This document shows positions 29,297 to 41,130 of a stretch of 64,000 bases of DNA, piece by piece. Below the pieces are notes generated by a model. The model did no database searches. It was not told the DNA's origin and worked only from the letters and a program-made list of their open reading frames with translations. Source of the stretch: Adiantum capillus-veneris (taxonomy: Eukaryota; Streptophyta; Polypodiopsida; Polypodiales; Pteridaceae). Numbering within the stretch: position 1 is the stretch's first letter; the number at the start of each line of letters is the position of its first letter. Location of the stretch: NCBI GenBank assembly GCA_014529385.2, contig CM043971.1:82131340-82195339 (forward strand), written 5' to 3'. The translations under genes were made by a program, and so were the position numbers.

Positions 29297-30460
29297 TGGC
29301 TAGATCTTCTGAGAAAGAATATTACTACATTAAGTAATTTGATGGCACAAATTTCACCATATGGAAGTAGAGAATACTTGATGTCCTAATCAACAAAGGA
29401 CTTTCAGTGCCATTGAAAGAGTGCAGAGAGTGTACACTAATGATCAGTGGGAGGATCTTGATGCTTCATGCAAGGGCAACTATTTTAAGTTACTTCTTAG
29501 TGAGTCTATATTCTTGACAATTATGGACAAGAAAAATGTAAAAGACTTGTGGGAGTCCTTATGCTCAACATTAGATGGGAAGAATGTATCGAACAAATTA
29601 TTTTTTATGAAAATGCTTATGTGTCTTAACATGAAAGAAAGTAGCAGTGTCAGATTCCACTTGAATGAGTTTAACAATGTATTTACTCAGTTGACATCAA
29701 AGGGGCTTAATTTCGATGATGAAGTGAAAGCCATTTTCTTACTATGTTCTTTGCCTACATCATGGGATACATTTATAACACTATCATTAGTAACTCAATC
29801 CCTAAGGGAAAGCTTGTTTTCAATTATTTTATTTGTGCTTTGCTCATGGAAGAGATTCAACGTTAGTCTCTTGACACTAGTGGGCATGGTGATACGTATA
29901 TGGCAAGTGGAAATAGCCAGAGAAACAATCAAAGGCACAGAGGTCGTAGTTGTACTCGCATTACATTCGCAATTATTCTTAGGATCACAAGAATGCACGT
30001 AGCAAGAGTCATGGACATGACACAAGGAACATTGAATTCTACCATTATCACAAGAAAGGACACATAAAAAAGGATTTTTGTTTATTGCAAACAGAGAAGA
30101 GTAAAGCCATTTTCGTAAGTCCTGGACCTCCTAAGAGCAGTGTGAAGATAGAAGAGCTCAATGTTGTTGAGTTTCCACATATTGATGTTGTTCCTAAGTT
30201 GTAGCAATTTTCAGATGTACTAGTCTTCACTTTTGATTTGAGTTAAGAGGCATTGTTAGCTCTTGATATATGCAATGTGCAAAATTTATTGACTCAGGTA
30301 AAAGTTTTCATGATACTCCTCACAAGGAGTGGTTCTCTAGTTATGCTTCTACACATCGTTTGGTTAAGTTGGGGGATTCTCATCAGCTTGAGGTATGTGG
30401 CATTGGAGATGTGAAATTGCGTATGCACAACGATATTGAGTTCATGTTGCGATGCTAACT
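29297..30460 (+). pseudogene. Copia gag and protease (broken)
   Basis: It begins ATGGCTAGATCTTCTGAG and reads the Copia gag start FDGTNFTIWK with two stops nearby. The middle (29421-30002) is open and has the gag helix region (KNVKDLWESLC, FHLNEFNNVFTQLTSKGLNF). A knuckle remnant (YHYHKKGHIKKDFC, first Cys lost) lies near 30045. The protease piece near 30290 reads LIDSGKSFHDTP, with Asp-Ser-Gly kept. Frameshifts occur near 29830 and 30010. Confidence 0.85.
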
Positions 30461-31700
30461 TTGGTTTCAATAAGACAGCTTGATGATCTTGGATACACTA
30501 CAATGTTTGAAAATGGTTTTTGGATTATCAGAAAAGGTAACTTGGTCATGTCTAAAGGTCAAAAGGCTCGCTCATTATATTCTTTGTATGCCTCTTTTGT
30601 GAAAGAGAACTTTATCTATGTAGTCGAGCTGCCTTGTACTGAGTTGTGGCATAGGAGGCTTGGTCATATGAGTCAAAAGGGAATGAAGCAGTTATAGCTT
30701 TTTGGCTATATCCCTGTGCTAAACTATTTGGACTTTATTTTGTGTGAGTATTGCATATACAAAAAACAGACTAGGCTTATCTCATCGCCATCAGATCAAA
30801 AATTAGGGAATCCTCTAGATTTGGTTCATAGTGATCTATGTGGGTTTCTGTCGCATCAATATCAATTATATTTCTTGAATTTCATAGATGACTCTACTCA
30901 AAAGGTGTGGGTCTATCTCTGGAAGAGGAAAGATGAAGTCTTTAGTGTCTTCCAGAATTTCCTAGCTATGGTCAAGAAACAGTCAAGCAAGAAGTTGAAG
31001 GCTTTGCACACTGACAATGGGGAAGAGTATGTTTCCACTAAGTTTAAGGACTTTTGTAGCAAACAAGGCATTAGAAGGCAGTTTACTATGCAATATACAC
31101 TTACTAAGAATGGAGTTGTTGAACGCATGAATAGGACTATTCAAGAGAGGGTTGCTTCCATGTTATCTATGGAAAATTTACCTCAAGCGTTTTGAGGTGA
31201 GGTTGGTATGACAGTTGTGCATATAATCAATAGGTCACATAGTACACCATTGAGCTACAAGCTTTCACAGGAGATGTGGATAAGCAAGAAGCTTAATTAT
31301 GACAAATTACGTGTGTTGGGTGTGAAGCATTCTCACATGGGCCCAAAGCTTGCCCAAAGAGCTTAGAAAGAAGCTAGAACCCAAGTCACACAAGTGCATC
31401 TTCATTGGGCATGGTGCAAATGGAAAGATGGGTTATCATCTCTTGTACACAAAATCTCAAAGAGTTATTTGTAGCTCACAAGTGATCTTTAATGAATCAA
31501 ATATGCATAGACAACATGTAAAAGAGGTTGAGTGGCACAAAGTGAGATTCAAAGATGTAGCCTCAAGTCAAGTTTCACAAACAGCTCAGTTTACTAGTGA
31601 TGTACCTACCACTAATAGTGCTCCAGATAGAGCTAGTGATGCTCCTAAGAGAGCATCACTAGCAGTGCTCCAGATAGAGTTAGTGATGCTCCAAAAGTAA
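30461..31700 (+). pseudogene. Copia integrase (broken)
   Basis: The pre-integrase motif LWHRRLGHMSQKGMKQL ends at a stop near 30696. The core at 30716-31195 is open and has CEYCIYKKQ, the first Asp in HSDLCGF, the second in HTDNGEEY and the Glu context NGVVERMNRTI. After a stop at 31195 the C-terminal part resumes (KKLEPKSHKCIFIGHGANG). A 39-bp direct repeat with GCTAGTGATGCTC-like units lies near 31615-31700. Confidence 0.88.
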
Positions 31701-31799
31701 GGCAATGAGGAGAACTACACATGTATCTCGTGCCGCTAAGTAGTTTTAACCACGATTAGACTATCTATTGGTCATTGACTACAGAGAGCCTATATAATA

Positions 31800-33330
31800 C
31801 CAAGAGGCTATTGAGATGGAAGATATAGTGAAGCCCACGCGAGCAGGCAATGCAATCTAAGTATAGCTCTGTTATGAAAAATGAGACTTGGGAAGTGACA
31901 TAGTTGCGAGAGGGCAAACAAGCCTTGCCTTGTAAATGGGTGTATAGGAAGAAGTACATTGTGAAGTATCCTGAGCCTAAGTGAAAGGCTAGATTAGTTG
32001 CCAAGGGTTTCAAGCAAAAGAAAGGCATGGATTTTAATGACATTTTTTCTCTAGTGGTCGAGATGACTACATTGTGTCTTCTGCTTGGACTAGTAGCCAA
32101 TAAGGACATAAAATTGGTCTAGATAGCTGTGAAGATACCATTTCTTGTTCATAGGGATCTTGTGAGGATGTCTACATGAAATAGCCAATGGGTTTTTTAA
32201 GTCAAAAGTGAGAATCCTACAAGGGCATAACTAGTGTGTAGATTGTGTAAGGAATTGCATGGCCTAAAACAAGGCTCAAGGCACTGGTACACGAAGTTTG
32301 ACAAGTACATGCAATCTCAAGGGTATAAAAGGAGCCAAGAAGACCATTGCTAGTATACCCGGAAGTTGAACGATGGTTCATTTATCATGATACTTTATGT
32401 CGATGATATGATCACTGATGGGAAGAATAAAGAAAAGATTGCCATCTTGAAAAAGTCACTTAGTATACAATTTGCTACGAAGGATTTGGGTGACGCAAAT
32501 CATTTTCTTGGTATGCATTTCAAGAGAGATTGAAAACTTGGAATATTAGATTTGTCACACGAAACGTATATTCACAAAGTCTTGCAATATTTTATTATGC
32601 ACGGGGAGAAGGCTACATTGAGTGCCCCAATACAGGCATATGCAAAACTTAGCAAGGATGATACTCCCAATTCTGATGCTGAGAAAGCAAAAATGGCCAA
32701 GGTGCCATATTTTTTAGCATTTGGCAGTCTTATGTATGCCATGGTAGCCACGACACCGGACATTGCTTTCACATTGTGAGTGGTTAGAAGATATATGACT
32801 TTGTTTTTACATTGGGAGTGGTTAGAAGAGATATGAAAAATCTTGGTAGAAAACATTGGGAAGTAGTGAATCTTGTGATATATGAAAGGTACGATAGACA
32901 AGTGCTTGTGCTTTGGGAATAATGATGCATCCATTGTGGGCTACATGGATGCGGATTATGCAAGTTGTATGGATAGTCAAAGATCTATGTATGGCTATGT
33001 TTTTCTATTTGTTGGAGTAGCCGTGTCATGAAGATCATGACTCCAAAATAGTATGTCATCTTCCACCACGAAGACAGAGAATGTGGCAATTTTTGATGCT
33101 AGCAAGGAACCTCTGTCATTAGCTTGCCTAGCGGGACATCTTGGCATTATTCAGACTCCAGTGTTGCATTGTGATAGTCAAAGTGCAATCACATGATCAA
33201 AGAACTCCGTGTTTCACTCCAAGTCAAAATGCATAGAAGTCCGTTATCGTGTGATACAGGACATATTGGCTAGCAAGTGCATTGAGCTAGTCAAATTTCA
33301 ACACTTTCAGGTTGTGCTACATAGCACATG
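31800..33330 (+). pseudogene. Copia reverse transcriptase and RNase H (broken)
   Basis: Reverse transcriptase is traceable from MQSKYSSVMKNETWEV through LPCKWVYRKKY, KARLVAKGFKQKKGMDF, HGLKQGSRHWY and the catalytic ILYVDDMI near 32400, to KDLGDANHFLGMHFKRD. RNase H is very degraded; near 33060-33160 the STTKTENVA-like motif is readable. Stops and frameshifts are frequent. Confidence 0.85.
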
Positions 33331-34500
33331 TTAGTCCTACTTTTTTCCCCCTCTTTTGAAGCACTTTTCACATAAGGTACAATCACTCGCCATGGCTTAC
33401 AAAAACAAAAATGTTTTCAAGAAGTTTGCTACTAAGAACAAATTGGATGGGGATAACTACCCAATGCGGGCTTACATGTGACGCATGTTCTTGTCTCAAA
33501 GGGCATCTGGAATGTTGTGCAGGGCATTGATGTACATCCACCTTCTATGGATACAAGCTCTGTTGAGGATGTTGCAGGTTCTAGCAGGTCAGTTGCAGCT
33601 ACAATTGTGTTGCCTACAACTGAGCAATCTCATTGGGATGTTAGAGATGCACACTCATGCATTGATTTCATTATCTATGAACCGTGTTATTACTCCTTAC
33701 ATTCGCTCAGCGAAACCAAAAAAACAAGCTTGGGATACTCTTTCTAGTCTTTATGATTGAGATTGCATTGCTACGTAAAGAGCTAGAGTCAAAGATTATG
33801 CAAGAGGAAGATTACATGGACACTTTCATTGATGGTAGCACCTTATTTTTCCAGGTGAAGTTATTTCTGACAATTAACTTGTGCAGATTGTTACCGGACT
33901 TTTGCTAGTACTTGGAGAATTATCACCCAAGGAAACCCTCAAGATATCAAATTTGATGCATTGTGCACATTGATGCTACATGAGTCGCTTGCAAGAAAGA
34001 ATAGGGCTAAACAATGTGCAATTTTTTGTTGTTTCTTAAAGAGGATGTGGTAATAGCAATGCAACCACTTCTTGTGGTTCTTCTATGAGTACAAATCACT
34101 TGTGTCTAGTGCCTCTATAGGTAGCAACCCGTTTGGGAATTCTAGTAAAAAATCAAGAAGAAGATGTGTTTCCATTATTGTATGACTAATGATCACTCGA
34201 TAAAGTAATGTCCTAATTTAAAGGCAAAAGAAACTAAGAAGAAAGAGGCAGGATCTACTATTGTAGAATCTTTTGAAAATGGAGATTGTGATGCTGATGT
34301 AGATGCAGAGGGCATTTAGTCCACAACATTGTTGCATTTGGTATTTTGTGCCATGGGCTGTATAAGCTCACTTTGTATGACAAGTGTGGGAAAACTTTTT
34401 CAAATGTACATTTCAGATGCCAAACTTTGGCATGCATGTTTTGGGCATCTGACTTTTGCTTGTTTACTACTTTTACAGAAATTGAATATGGTTGCGTTAG
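33331..34500 (+). pseudogene. Copia gag relic, 9998 family
   Basis: It matches the element at 9998 from its leader (10515 on): the gag start near 33390, VSKGIWNVVQGIDVHP at 33500, LRKELESKIM at 33770, a knuckle remnant near 34160, and the pre-integrase region AKLWHACFGHLTFA near 34425. The match stops near 34500 and resumes at 36513. Protease is deleted. Confidence 0.75.
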
Positions 34501-34537
34501 AGGGCTGCCGTGACAAACATCTGTAGCATAGCTATTT

Positions 34538-34628
34538 GGCACTAACATAATATGTCAATACTCAGGGAAGTGACTCAGATGGGGCACTAACATAATATGT
34601 CAATACTCAGGGAAGTGACTTGGATGGG
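34538..34628. repeat. 45-bp tandem duplication
   Basis: The unit beginning GGCACTAACATAATATG occurs twice, with a single C/T-type difference late in the unit. Confidence 0.9.
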
Positions 34629-35536
34629 GCACGTAGATTCAGGGTGTCAACCTCAAGAAGTGAACCAAACAAGCAAACGCATCAACTCAACAAGCAAACC
34701 ACCACCAGGGATTTCACTAATGTGATCACGATCGTGTGATTACGTTAATAACACAAGTAATTAAACATGAAAAAGACGTGATCATGTTAATTGTTAATGT
34801 GATCTTGATGATGACCTGCAAAAAACCAATAGAGTTAGTCAGCCCTCCAGGTTTCATTATTTTCCCTCCGAGCCCGTCGATCTTTTTAATTTTTCGTGGG
34901 CTCATCGGGAATTTATAATAACCCGACGAGCCCGCCAGGAAAATAAACAAGCCTGGAGAGCATAATTATATGTAGTAAAATCTCTTCTAACTTTGGCACT
35001 TTGACTAGGCAAATCCCTGGGGAGTGTATTCGAGCACCGGGTATAATCATCTCCTTGTGAATTGACCTAACGTTATAGAGTCACAGGTCCTTTTTTTGGG
35101 CTGAGCGTGATTCTTAATTCAGTAACCACTTCTAAAATTATTTAAATCCTTCACCAAACATAAAGGTACAAAGACAAAACAATTGAGGATTTGGAGAGTC
35201 GAGCTCATTGCAAGCCATGGTCCATAAAAGGGCCGAAGTTGGTTTTAGAAGATGAGCATATGTAAATGACGAATCGATAGTCAAGGGTCGGATGCCCTGT
35301 ACTAGTGTACTGGGTGTATAAAGATCTTTGAAGTCTTGTATTTTTCACCTTCATAGATTTGAGTTGATATACATTGTCATTGCACAATATGAGAGCTAGG
35401 GGATGGAAATTGAGAGAGCTTTTTGAGGAAGCTTTTTAGGGAGCTTTTTTCTTATTTTTACTTGGAGTAGCAAAATTTTAATAAAAGCTCTCTCAAAAAG
35501 GTCCCTCGTGGAGAGAGGAGGGAGATTTCTCCCTTC

Positions 35537-35591
35537 TCTCTCTCTCTCTCTCTCTCTCTCCCCCTCTCCGTCTATCTATCTCCTCCTCTTT

Positions 35592-35667
<76 letters not shown>

Positions 35668-35690
35668 CATACATACATAAATACATGTGT
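35537..35690. repeat. (CT)n, (TA)n and (CATA)n cluster
   Basis: A CT run at 35537-35560, a TA run at about 35594-35662, then several CATA units. Confidence 0.95.
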
Positions 35691-36240
35691 TATATATATA
35701 TATGTATGTGTGTGTGTGTGTTATATACACCCCTCCCCTTATCTATGCATACATACATACATATGTGTGTAGTACCTGCAATGTCAGGATGAAATCTGGA
35801 ATATCAAGCAGCAAACACAAGCTACCTGATGAACTAGTGGATGTCGCCTACAGTCTGTGTGTGGATGCGTCCGTGTCGTATGTGACACGCCTCCAAGAAC
35901 TGTGAGCCATCCTTCGATGTGTAGACAGCCACAAATCAACACTCTGGGAGTGTCGATATCCTCAGCACCTGTAGTCGTAGGCCGAAAACCCCAAATTTGC
36001 AGAGTCGGATCTGCACCCGCTGAGACCACGTAGTCGAAAATGGCATGCGCAGAACTCTGTTGAAGCCGAACGGTGGCCGAGATGACCTCAGAATGAAATT
36101 CTGAGCACACCAAGCCCTTCGGCCTCTCCCACAAGATTTGGGGCCGTGTCTTTGCCTATCGAATTTCACTCCAATCTGAGCTGGTGACTCTAGCCTCCTG
36201 CAGTGCTGCCCCGAGCCTCGATCTGAGCTCTGATACCAGT

Positions 36241-36432
36241 TGAAGGAGTACGAGCGGAAGTGCGACACGAGAGAGAGTGCGAGAAGAAGAGCACGAAGAT
36301 ATGTTGAACTCGCTCTACTGTAATGTGTAGAGCATAGTGAGTTCTTATTAGGTTTTTACAAAAGAATATGTGTACATACCTGGCGGCCCGCCCACTTACC
36401 TGGGCGACCACATTGGGCTTTATACCCCAACA
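36241..36432 (-). repeat. LTR (192 bp), third family, minus strand
   Basis: On the minus strand it starts TGTTGGGGTATAAAGCCC and ends CGTACTCCTTCA. It is followed by ACTGGTATCAGAGC, holding the initiator-tRNA-Met primer site (36227-36238). A TATAAAG lies near its 5' end. Confidence 0.75.
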
Positions 36433-36512
36433 GTAGCTACACAAGCTCAAAAAAATAATACAATACAAATGTGGTATTTGGCTAGATGGGTGTCTGTTTA
36501 GTGAATCCGCCA

Positions 36513-37735
36513 ACATGTTGCTTCTTTGTCACCTCTCCAAGCACCTTCTAAGCATGTTTGTGAAGGTTGTATTTTGGGAAAGATGCAACATTCGTTTCTA
36601 AAGGATGGTTCAGTAAGGGCTACATGGAGGTTCATTTTTGTAGGCCTATGGAAACTCCATCCTTGGGTTATTAACTGTCCTTTTTGACTTTTGTTGATGA
36701 TTACTCCATGCATGCATGGGTATATCCACTTAAAGCTAAGTTTGAAGTGTTCACGTGTTTCAAAAAGAATCTTAGTGTTGGATCACTCATTCTTCTTGTG
36801 TTATATGTCAACGATATGCTTATCACTTGGAAGAACTCTCATGAGATTCTGGATTTAAACCATTTTTTGTGTCAAACTTTTGCTATGAAACATTTGGAGA
36901 ATACAATCACTTCTTGGTATGCGTATCAAATGTGACAAGTCAAAGGGAATTCTTGATTCGTCTCAAGAACCATACGTACATAAGGTCTTGCATTGTTTCA
37001 ATATGTAGGGGGGAGGAGGCATTGATTACCCCAATGCTGGAAAATGTGAAAATTAGCAAGGATGATTCTCCTAAATCGGATGCTAAGAAGGCCAAGATGG
37101 CTAAGATTTCGTATTTTTCGGACGTTGGTAGTTTCATGTACACTATGGTGGCTAAAGAGGCCAGACATTACATTTGTAGTGGGAGTGGTGAGTCTTACAT
37201 GGCTAACTCTTAAAAAAAACATTGGGATGCAATGAAGTATATTCTCAGGTACTTGAAAGGTACAACAAGGAGGTGCTTACGCTTTGTGAACATTGATGCA
37301 TCCATCATTTAATATGTAGATGTGGATCATGCAAGGACTGTAGGCAAATAAAGGTCTAAATCTGGCTATGTTTTCTTACTTGCTAGAGGAGCTATTTTTT
37401 GGAGATCATATTTTCAAGATTTCACATCCTCTTCCACTACAAAGGCTAAGTATGTTGCAGCGTTAGAGACCAACATAGATGCTTTATGGTTGGCATGTTT
37501 AGTGGGAGATCTAGAAAAGGGTTAGCAGATTCCATTATCGCATTGTGATAGTCAGAGTTCCATTTATTTAGCAAAGAATCTTGTGTTTCATTCTAAAACA
37601 AAACAAATTGAGGTCGGGTATCACTTCATACAAGATATGTTGGTAGATAAGCGAATTGAGCTTATCAAAGTCCTTACTGATGACAACCCTACAGATGCTC
37701 TTACAAAGAGCTTAGCTACAGAGCGGTTTGCATAG
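36513..37735 (+). pseudogene. Copia integrase to RNase H relic, 9998 family
   Basis: It continues the relic that ends at 34500. FVDDYSMHAWVYPLKAKFEVF is integrase (near 36690). A large deletion then joins it to reverse transcriptase (LVLYVNDMLITW near 36800, where the YVDD motif reads YVND), then RNase H from about 37200 to ALTKSLATERFA at 37730. The catalytic Asp change and the stops make it dead. Confidence 0.75.
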
Positions 37736-37818
37736 CTCCACCCCAAACCTTATCTCTCCTCTTCCTGCATAACATGCACGCATTTTGCGCACGACCGCAC
37801 CTTCAAATGGTATCATAG
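37736..37818 (+). repeat. LTR 3' end and primer site
   Basis: A CT-rich end with CCTGCATAACATGCAC and a terminal CACCTTCA is followed by TGGTATCATAG, an initiator-tRNA-Met primer site variant. It resembles the end of the short LTR at 23708. The upstream part of the LTR is not clear. Confidence 0.5.
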
Positions 37819-39029
37819 TTTTTAATTGCATTCATGGTTTCCTCTTCTTTCACATGGAAAGTCCACAAGCTTGGCTAGGTCCATACCTTAGCGTGGAGGA
37901 TTTTGGAAGCAGTATCAATTACTGTGTGGAGAGTATACAGAGTGTGAAGCTCATTGTATGAGTATCAAAACTTCAATGGCAGTGGATTAAGGGGTCATTG
38001 AGGGTCTGTAGAGTGTGTACAAAGTACTAGAAGTGTGCACTTGGGAGGCTCAGAGGCCATTGTGTGCACTTGGAAAGCACTTGCAAGATTTTCACAAGAA
38101 AGTAGAGCACCGAATTGTAGCTAAAGGCCCATCTTTAGAGCACTAGCACATTGCAAGTGAGTGTAACTCACTTTGTAATGTAAATGGCCTATGAACTTTG
38201 AGAGTAGCGGAATTAAGAAATTAGGTGAAGCATTTTTGAGAGATTACTTTGTGAGCATAGCGGGTGAACTTAATTGATGGTAGAAACATAAACATGGTAC
38301 TTAGTTAACTTGTCATGAACAATACTTTTGCAAGAGAGATATTTTATAGAACATGACAATAGTTGAGAACCGGATTCATATGGAGCCGGTTCCCCCTCCA
38401 ATAGGCATTTGTATTATAGATTCTCCCATCAAGAGAGACTTGGTACAATACAATCCTTGTGTTCCTTGTGACATACATAATGCAATGAAGATGGAAAGCT
38501 TCATGCATCACAAGCTTAACATAAACTTGTAGAAAGCATTAACTATCCCAAGCCTCAGTCCCAAGGCCTCAAACATCTTTGAAGGTGGAGAGAGCTAGCA
38601 GGGAATGAGGGTAGGGAAGAGGAAGAAGAAACATCCCATAGGAGAAAGGGTTCCTCACTTATCATTACTCTTCTTGCTAGCATACATAATAGCATAGTAA
38701 TGGAGATGGAGAAAATGGCAAGCTTAAGCATTGAAGCATGGATCTTGGTTGGATTTGCATTCCATAGCCAAGAGTGTTGATGTAGGCTCTCAGTTCTCAC
38801 AAGCTTGGAGAAGGAGGTGGTGTTCCTCAACTTTCACCAAGTGAGAATGCCCTTCCAAGTGAGTGTGCGTGTGGAGTATATCCCCCTAGCACCCCCCCTC
38901 CTTGCTTTGGGCGAGTGGTAGCTTTTCCACATGCTTCAATTTCATTGGACCCCTCTCCCCCTAGCCAATCACATGCAGCATGTAGTCAAGTACATGGGTA
39001 GTCGTTTGACAAGTGTCCTCCTTACCCCT

Positions 39030-39068
<39 letters not shown>

Positions 39069-39263
39069 AAAATATCTAGATATTTGTTGGATGGAGGTAG
39101 AAGCTCATTGGACCCCTATTTAGCCCAACCAATAGCATTCAAGCACCCCATGTGGTTAAGCTTAGTGAGAGTCTGACATGTGTCCCATGTGCCCTTTTAG
39201 AAAAGGGGTGCCCCTTGGGTGAGTGGAAGGTTAGGTCAAAGATTCCCCTAACTTTGGGACTTT

Positions 39264-39450
39264 TATGTATAGGAAGATTTTCAAGCAACTTCTTCATTAA
39301 GGGTGTAGGGTTTCTTTTTGACTCAAGCATCTTACCCCCATGCATAGGAAGCTTCTCAAGCAACTTCCTCATTAAGTGTGTAGAATATCTTTTTGACTCA
39401 AGTATCTTATCCCCCATGCATAGGAAGCTTCTCAAGCAACTTCCTCATTA
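39264..39450. repeat. About 80-bp tandem array
   Basis: The block CATAGGAAGCTTCTCAAGCA recurs near 39340 and 39418, with a first diverged copy near 39268. Each is followed by ACTTC(C/T)TCATTAAG and CTTTTTGACTCAAG. Confidence 0.85.
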
Positions 39451-39489
39451 AGTATGACAAGTACCTTAAGTATCTTAGTCGTCAAGCAT

Positions 39490-39670
39490 GACAAGCACCT
39501 AGGTGGAGTTCCCACCTCAAGCTCAGCCCTAGCTTGCCTAAGGTCAAAGGCAAGTTTAGGTTGGGTTCCCACCTCAAGCACAACCCTAGCTTGCTTAAGA
39601 TCAAAGACAAGTTTAGGTCGGGTTCCCACCTCAAGCTCAGCCCTAGCTTGCTTAAGGTCAAAGGACTTTT
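39490..39670. repeat. 60-bp tandem array, three copies
   Basis: TTCCCACCTCAAGCTCAGCC and the following CTAGCTTGC..AAGGTCAAAG recur every 60 bp, near 39508, 39568 and 39628. Because 60 is divisible by three, the array is open in several frames, but nothing suggests it is coding. Confidence 0.9.
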
Positions 39671-39909
39671 AGCACTAACCATTGGAGGTCTTTAATGAAG
39701 ATAACCCTAAGGTCTTTTAAGCTCCATTAGTTAACCTTGCTCTTTGACAGACCATCTCTCATTTGGGCCCCTTTACCATTGGCCCCGTGTTGAGAAAGAT
39801 CCGTAAGCACATGTCTATATTTTAACCCTTGTTCCTATTTATTATCCCACATTAAATAATCAATGTAATATGAGAAAATCATTTGGGTTGGTTAGATATT
39901 AGATATTTA

Positions 39910-39938
39910 ATGACACACACACACACACACACACACAC
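39910..39938. repeat. (CA)n microsatellite
   Basis: A CA run of about 28 bp in the leader-like region, before a short shared GTAGCTCTT block. Confidence 0.95.
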
Positions 39939-41130
39939 ATTTTGGAGCATGTGTAGCTCTTGAGCTTGCATAAGAAGTTGTGCAAGCAGCATGGATTGCT
40001 TTTGGTTGGGCTCTCCTCTAGCACCCAACGAGATTTTTCTCCTTGGATGCGAAACTTTGAATGGAGGCATGACATTGACAATTTTTGACACGAGCTTCCC
40101 AAGCGCATTGCTCAAAGGCAAAGTTTTTGCATCGACAAGCAATGGAGAGCATTGGATGATTGATTGAGGACCACTTTATGGCCAAGGGGTAGTTTTCTGG
40201 CAACACCACTATAGGTGGATATTTTACACATCATTTTTGTACGGGTTTTGATAGATTTGACATTTGTTAACCATGTTTATGGCCATGTATACACTTGTAG
40301 CTACTTGGCAAGATTTGTTCTATGATTCTCATGCATACAACTTAGTTGGTTATATATAAGCACAGTTTATAGGTTTCTTACTAGATACATGTACAAATTT
40401 TTGTAGGCACTTTTGATAATGATTTTTGCATTAGTTTTATTGTGGGATGAGTTATGCATTATCAAATGCATTTTTTGTGAGCACTTGGAGTGCTATTGAG
40501 CTATTTTGAAAGCAGATATCCCCAAAGGGATTCAATTTACTACTGCTTACATTTCATTTGGTGCATGTTTGTGCGTGGTTCACTCATGTACATTGAGTTG
40601 TGGACACTACCTTTGCATGCCGTTGTGAAGCCGGTTTTGGCTTGATTTTTTGGCAGTTACCTAACCATTCCTGAGACTCTGTTCACAAGATAGTCTTTCT
40701 AAGATTGGACTATAATTGTCGTCTCTTCTGAGCCTTTGGAGATTCATGAGGTTTTCTTTGAGCTAGAGTATTCTCACATGTTGAGATACCTTTGATGATA
40801 TAGGTTTGCTAGAGCACCCCTTGTACAAGGCCTTGCCATAGGTTATGTCTAGAGTGGGCGAGGTGCATTTGACGCCATGTTGGTGTCTATTTGGGTCAAT
40901 CTTGACTTGGTTTATGCACAATTTATCTTCTTTTCAATTTATTGTTGATCTTATGCACAATTTGGGTTGAGTTTCTTCCCCTTGTAGAGAGGAGACTATC
41001 GAGTTCTTCCCACGAATCTTGTTTATGCGTTGATAGCCCTTTTTTCTACCATTTTGAGTTGAGATTTCACTCTTATTGCATACGAGATTCTACCACAATT
41101 TACCTAGGTTTCGTGCCATAGTTTCTTCGG

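Larger units (their letters stand above)
34501..36512 (-). mobile_element. 2-kb insertion with a minus-strand LTR
   Basis: It interrupts the Copia relic on either side. At its right end is a minus-strand LTR (36241-36432) followed by a primer site. From 36226 down to about 35790 there is GC-richer leader-like sequence. Further left are an AT tract, a CT tract and unclassified DNA. No second LTR is visible, so the element is truncated. Confidence 0.55.
37819..41130. other. Long leader-like or spacer region
   Basis: There is no coding domain. It holds an AG tract (39031-39064), two tandem arrays (39264 and 39490) and a CA tract (39910-39938). It lies between a primer site and a Copia gag, so at least part is retroelement leader. 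Confidence 0.4.

Noticed and set aside
34538-34628. Direct repeats as a CRISPR-like array (also 39264, 39490, 20609).
   Set aside because: The repeats are contiguous tandem units without unique spacers, in a eukaryotic genome.
39482-39682. Three 20-residue protein repeats (LGLSLRWEPDLN-like) on the minus strand.
   Set aside because: They arise because the 60-bp DNA repeat is a multiple of three; other frames are open as well.
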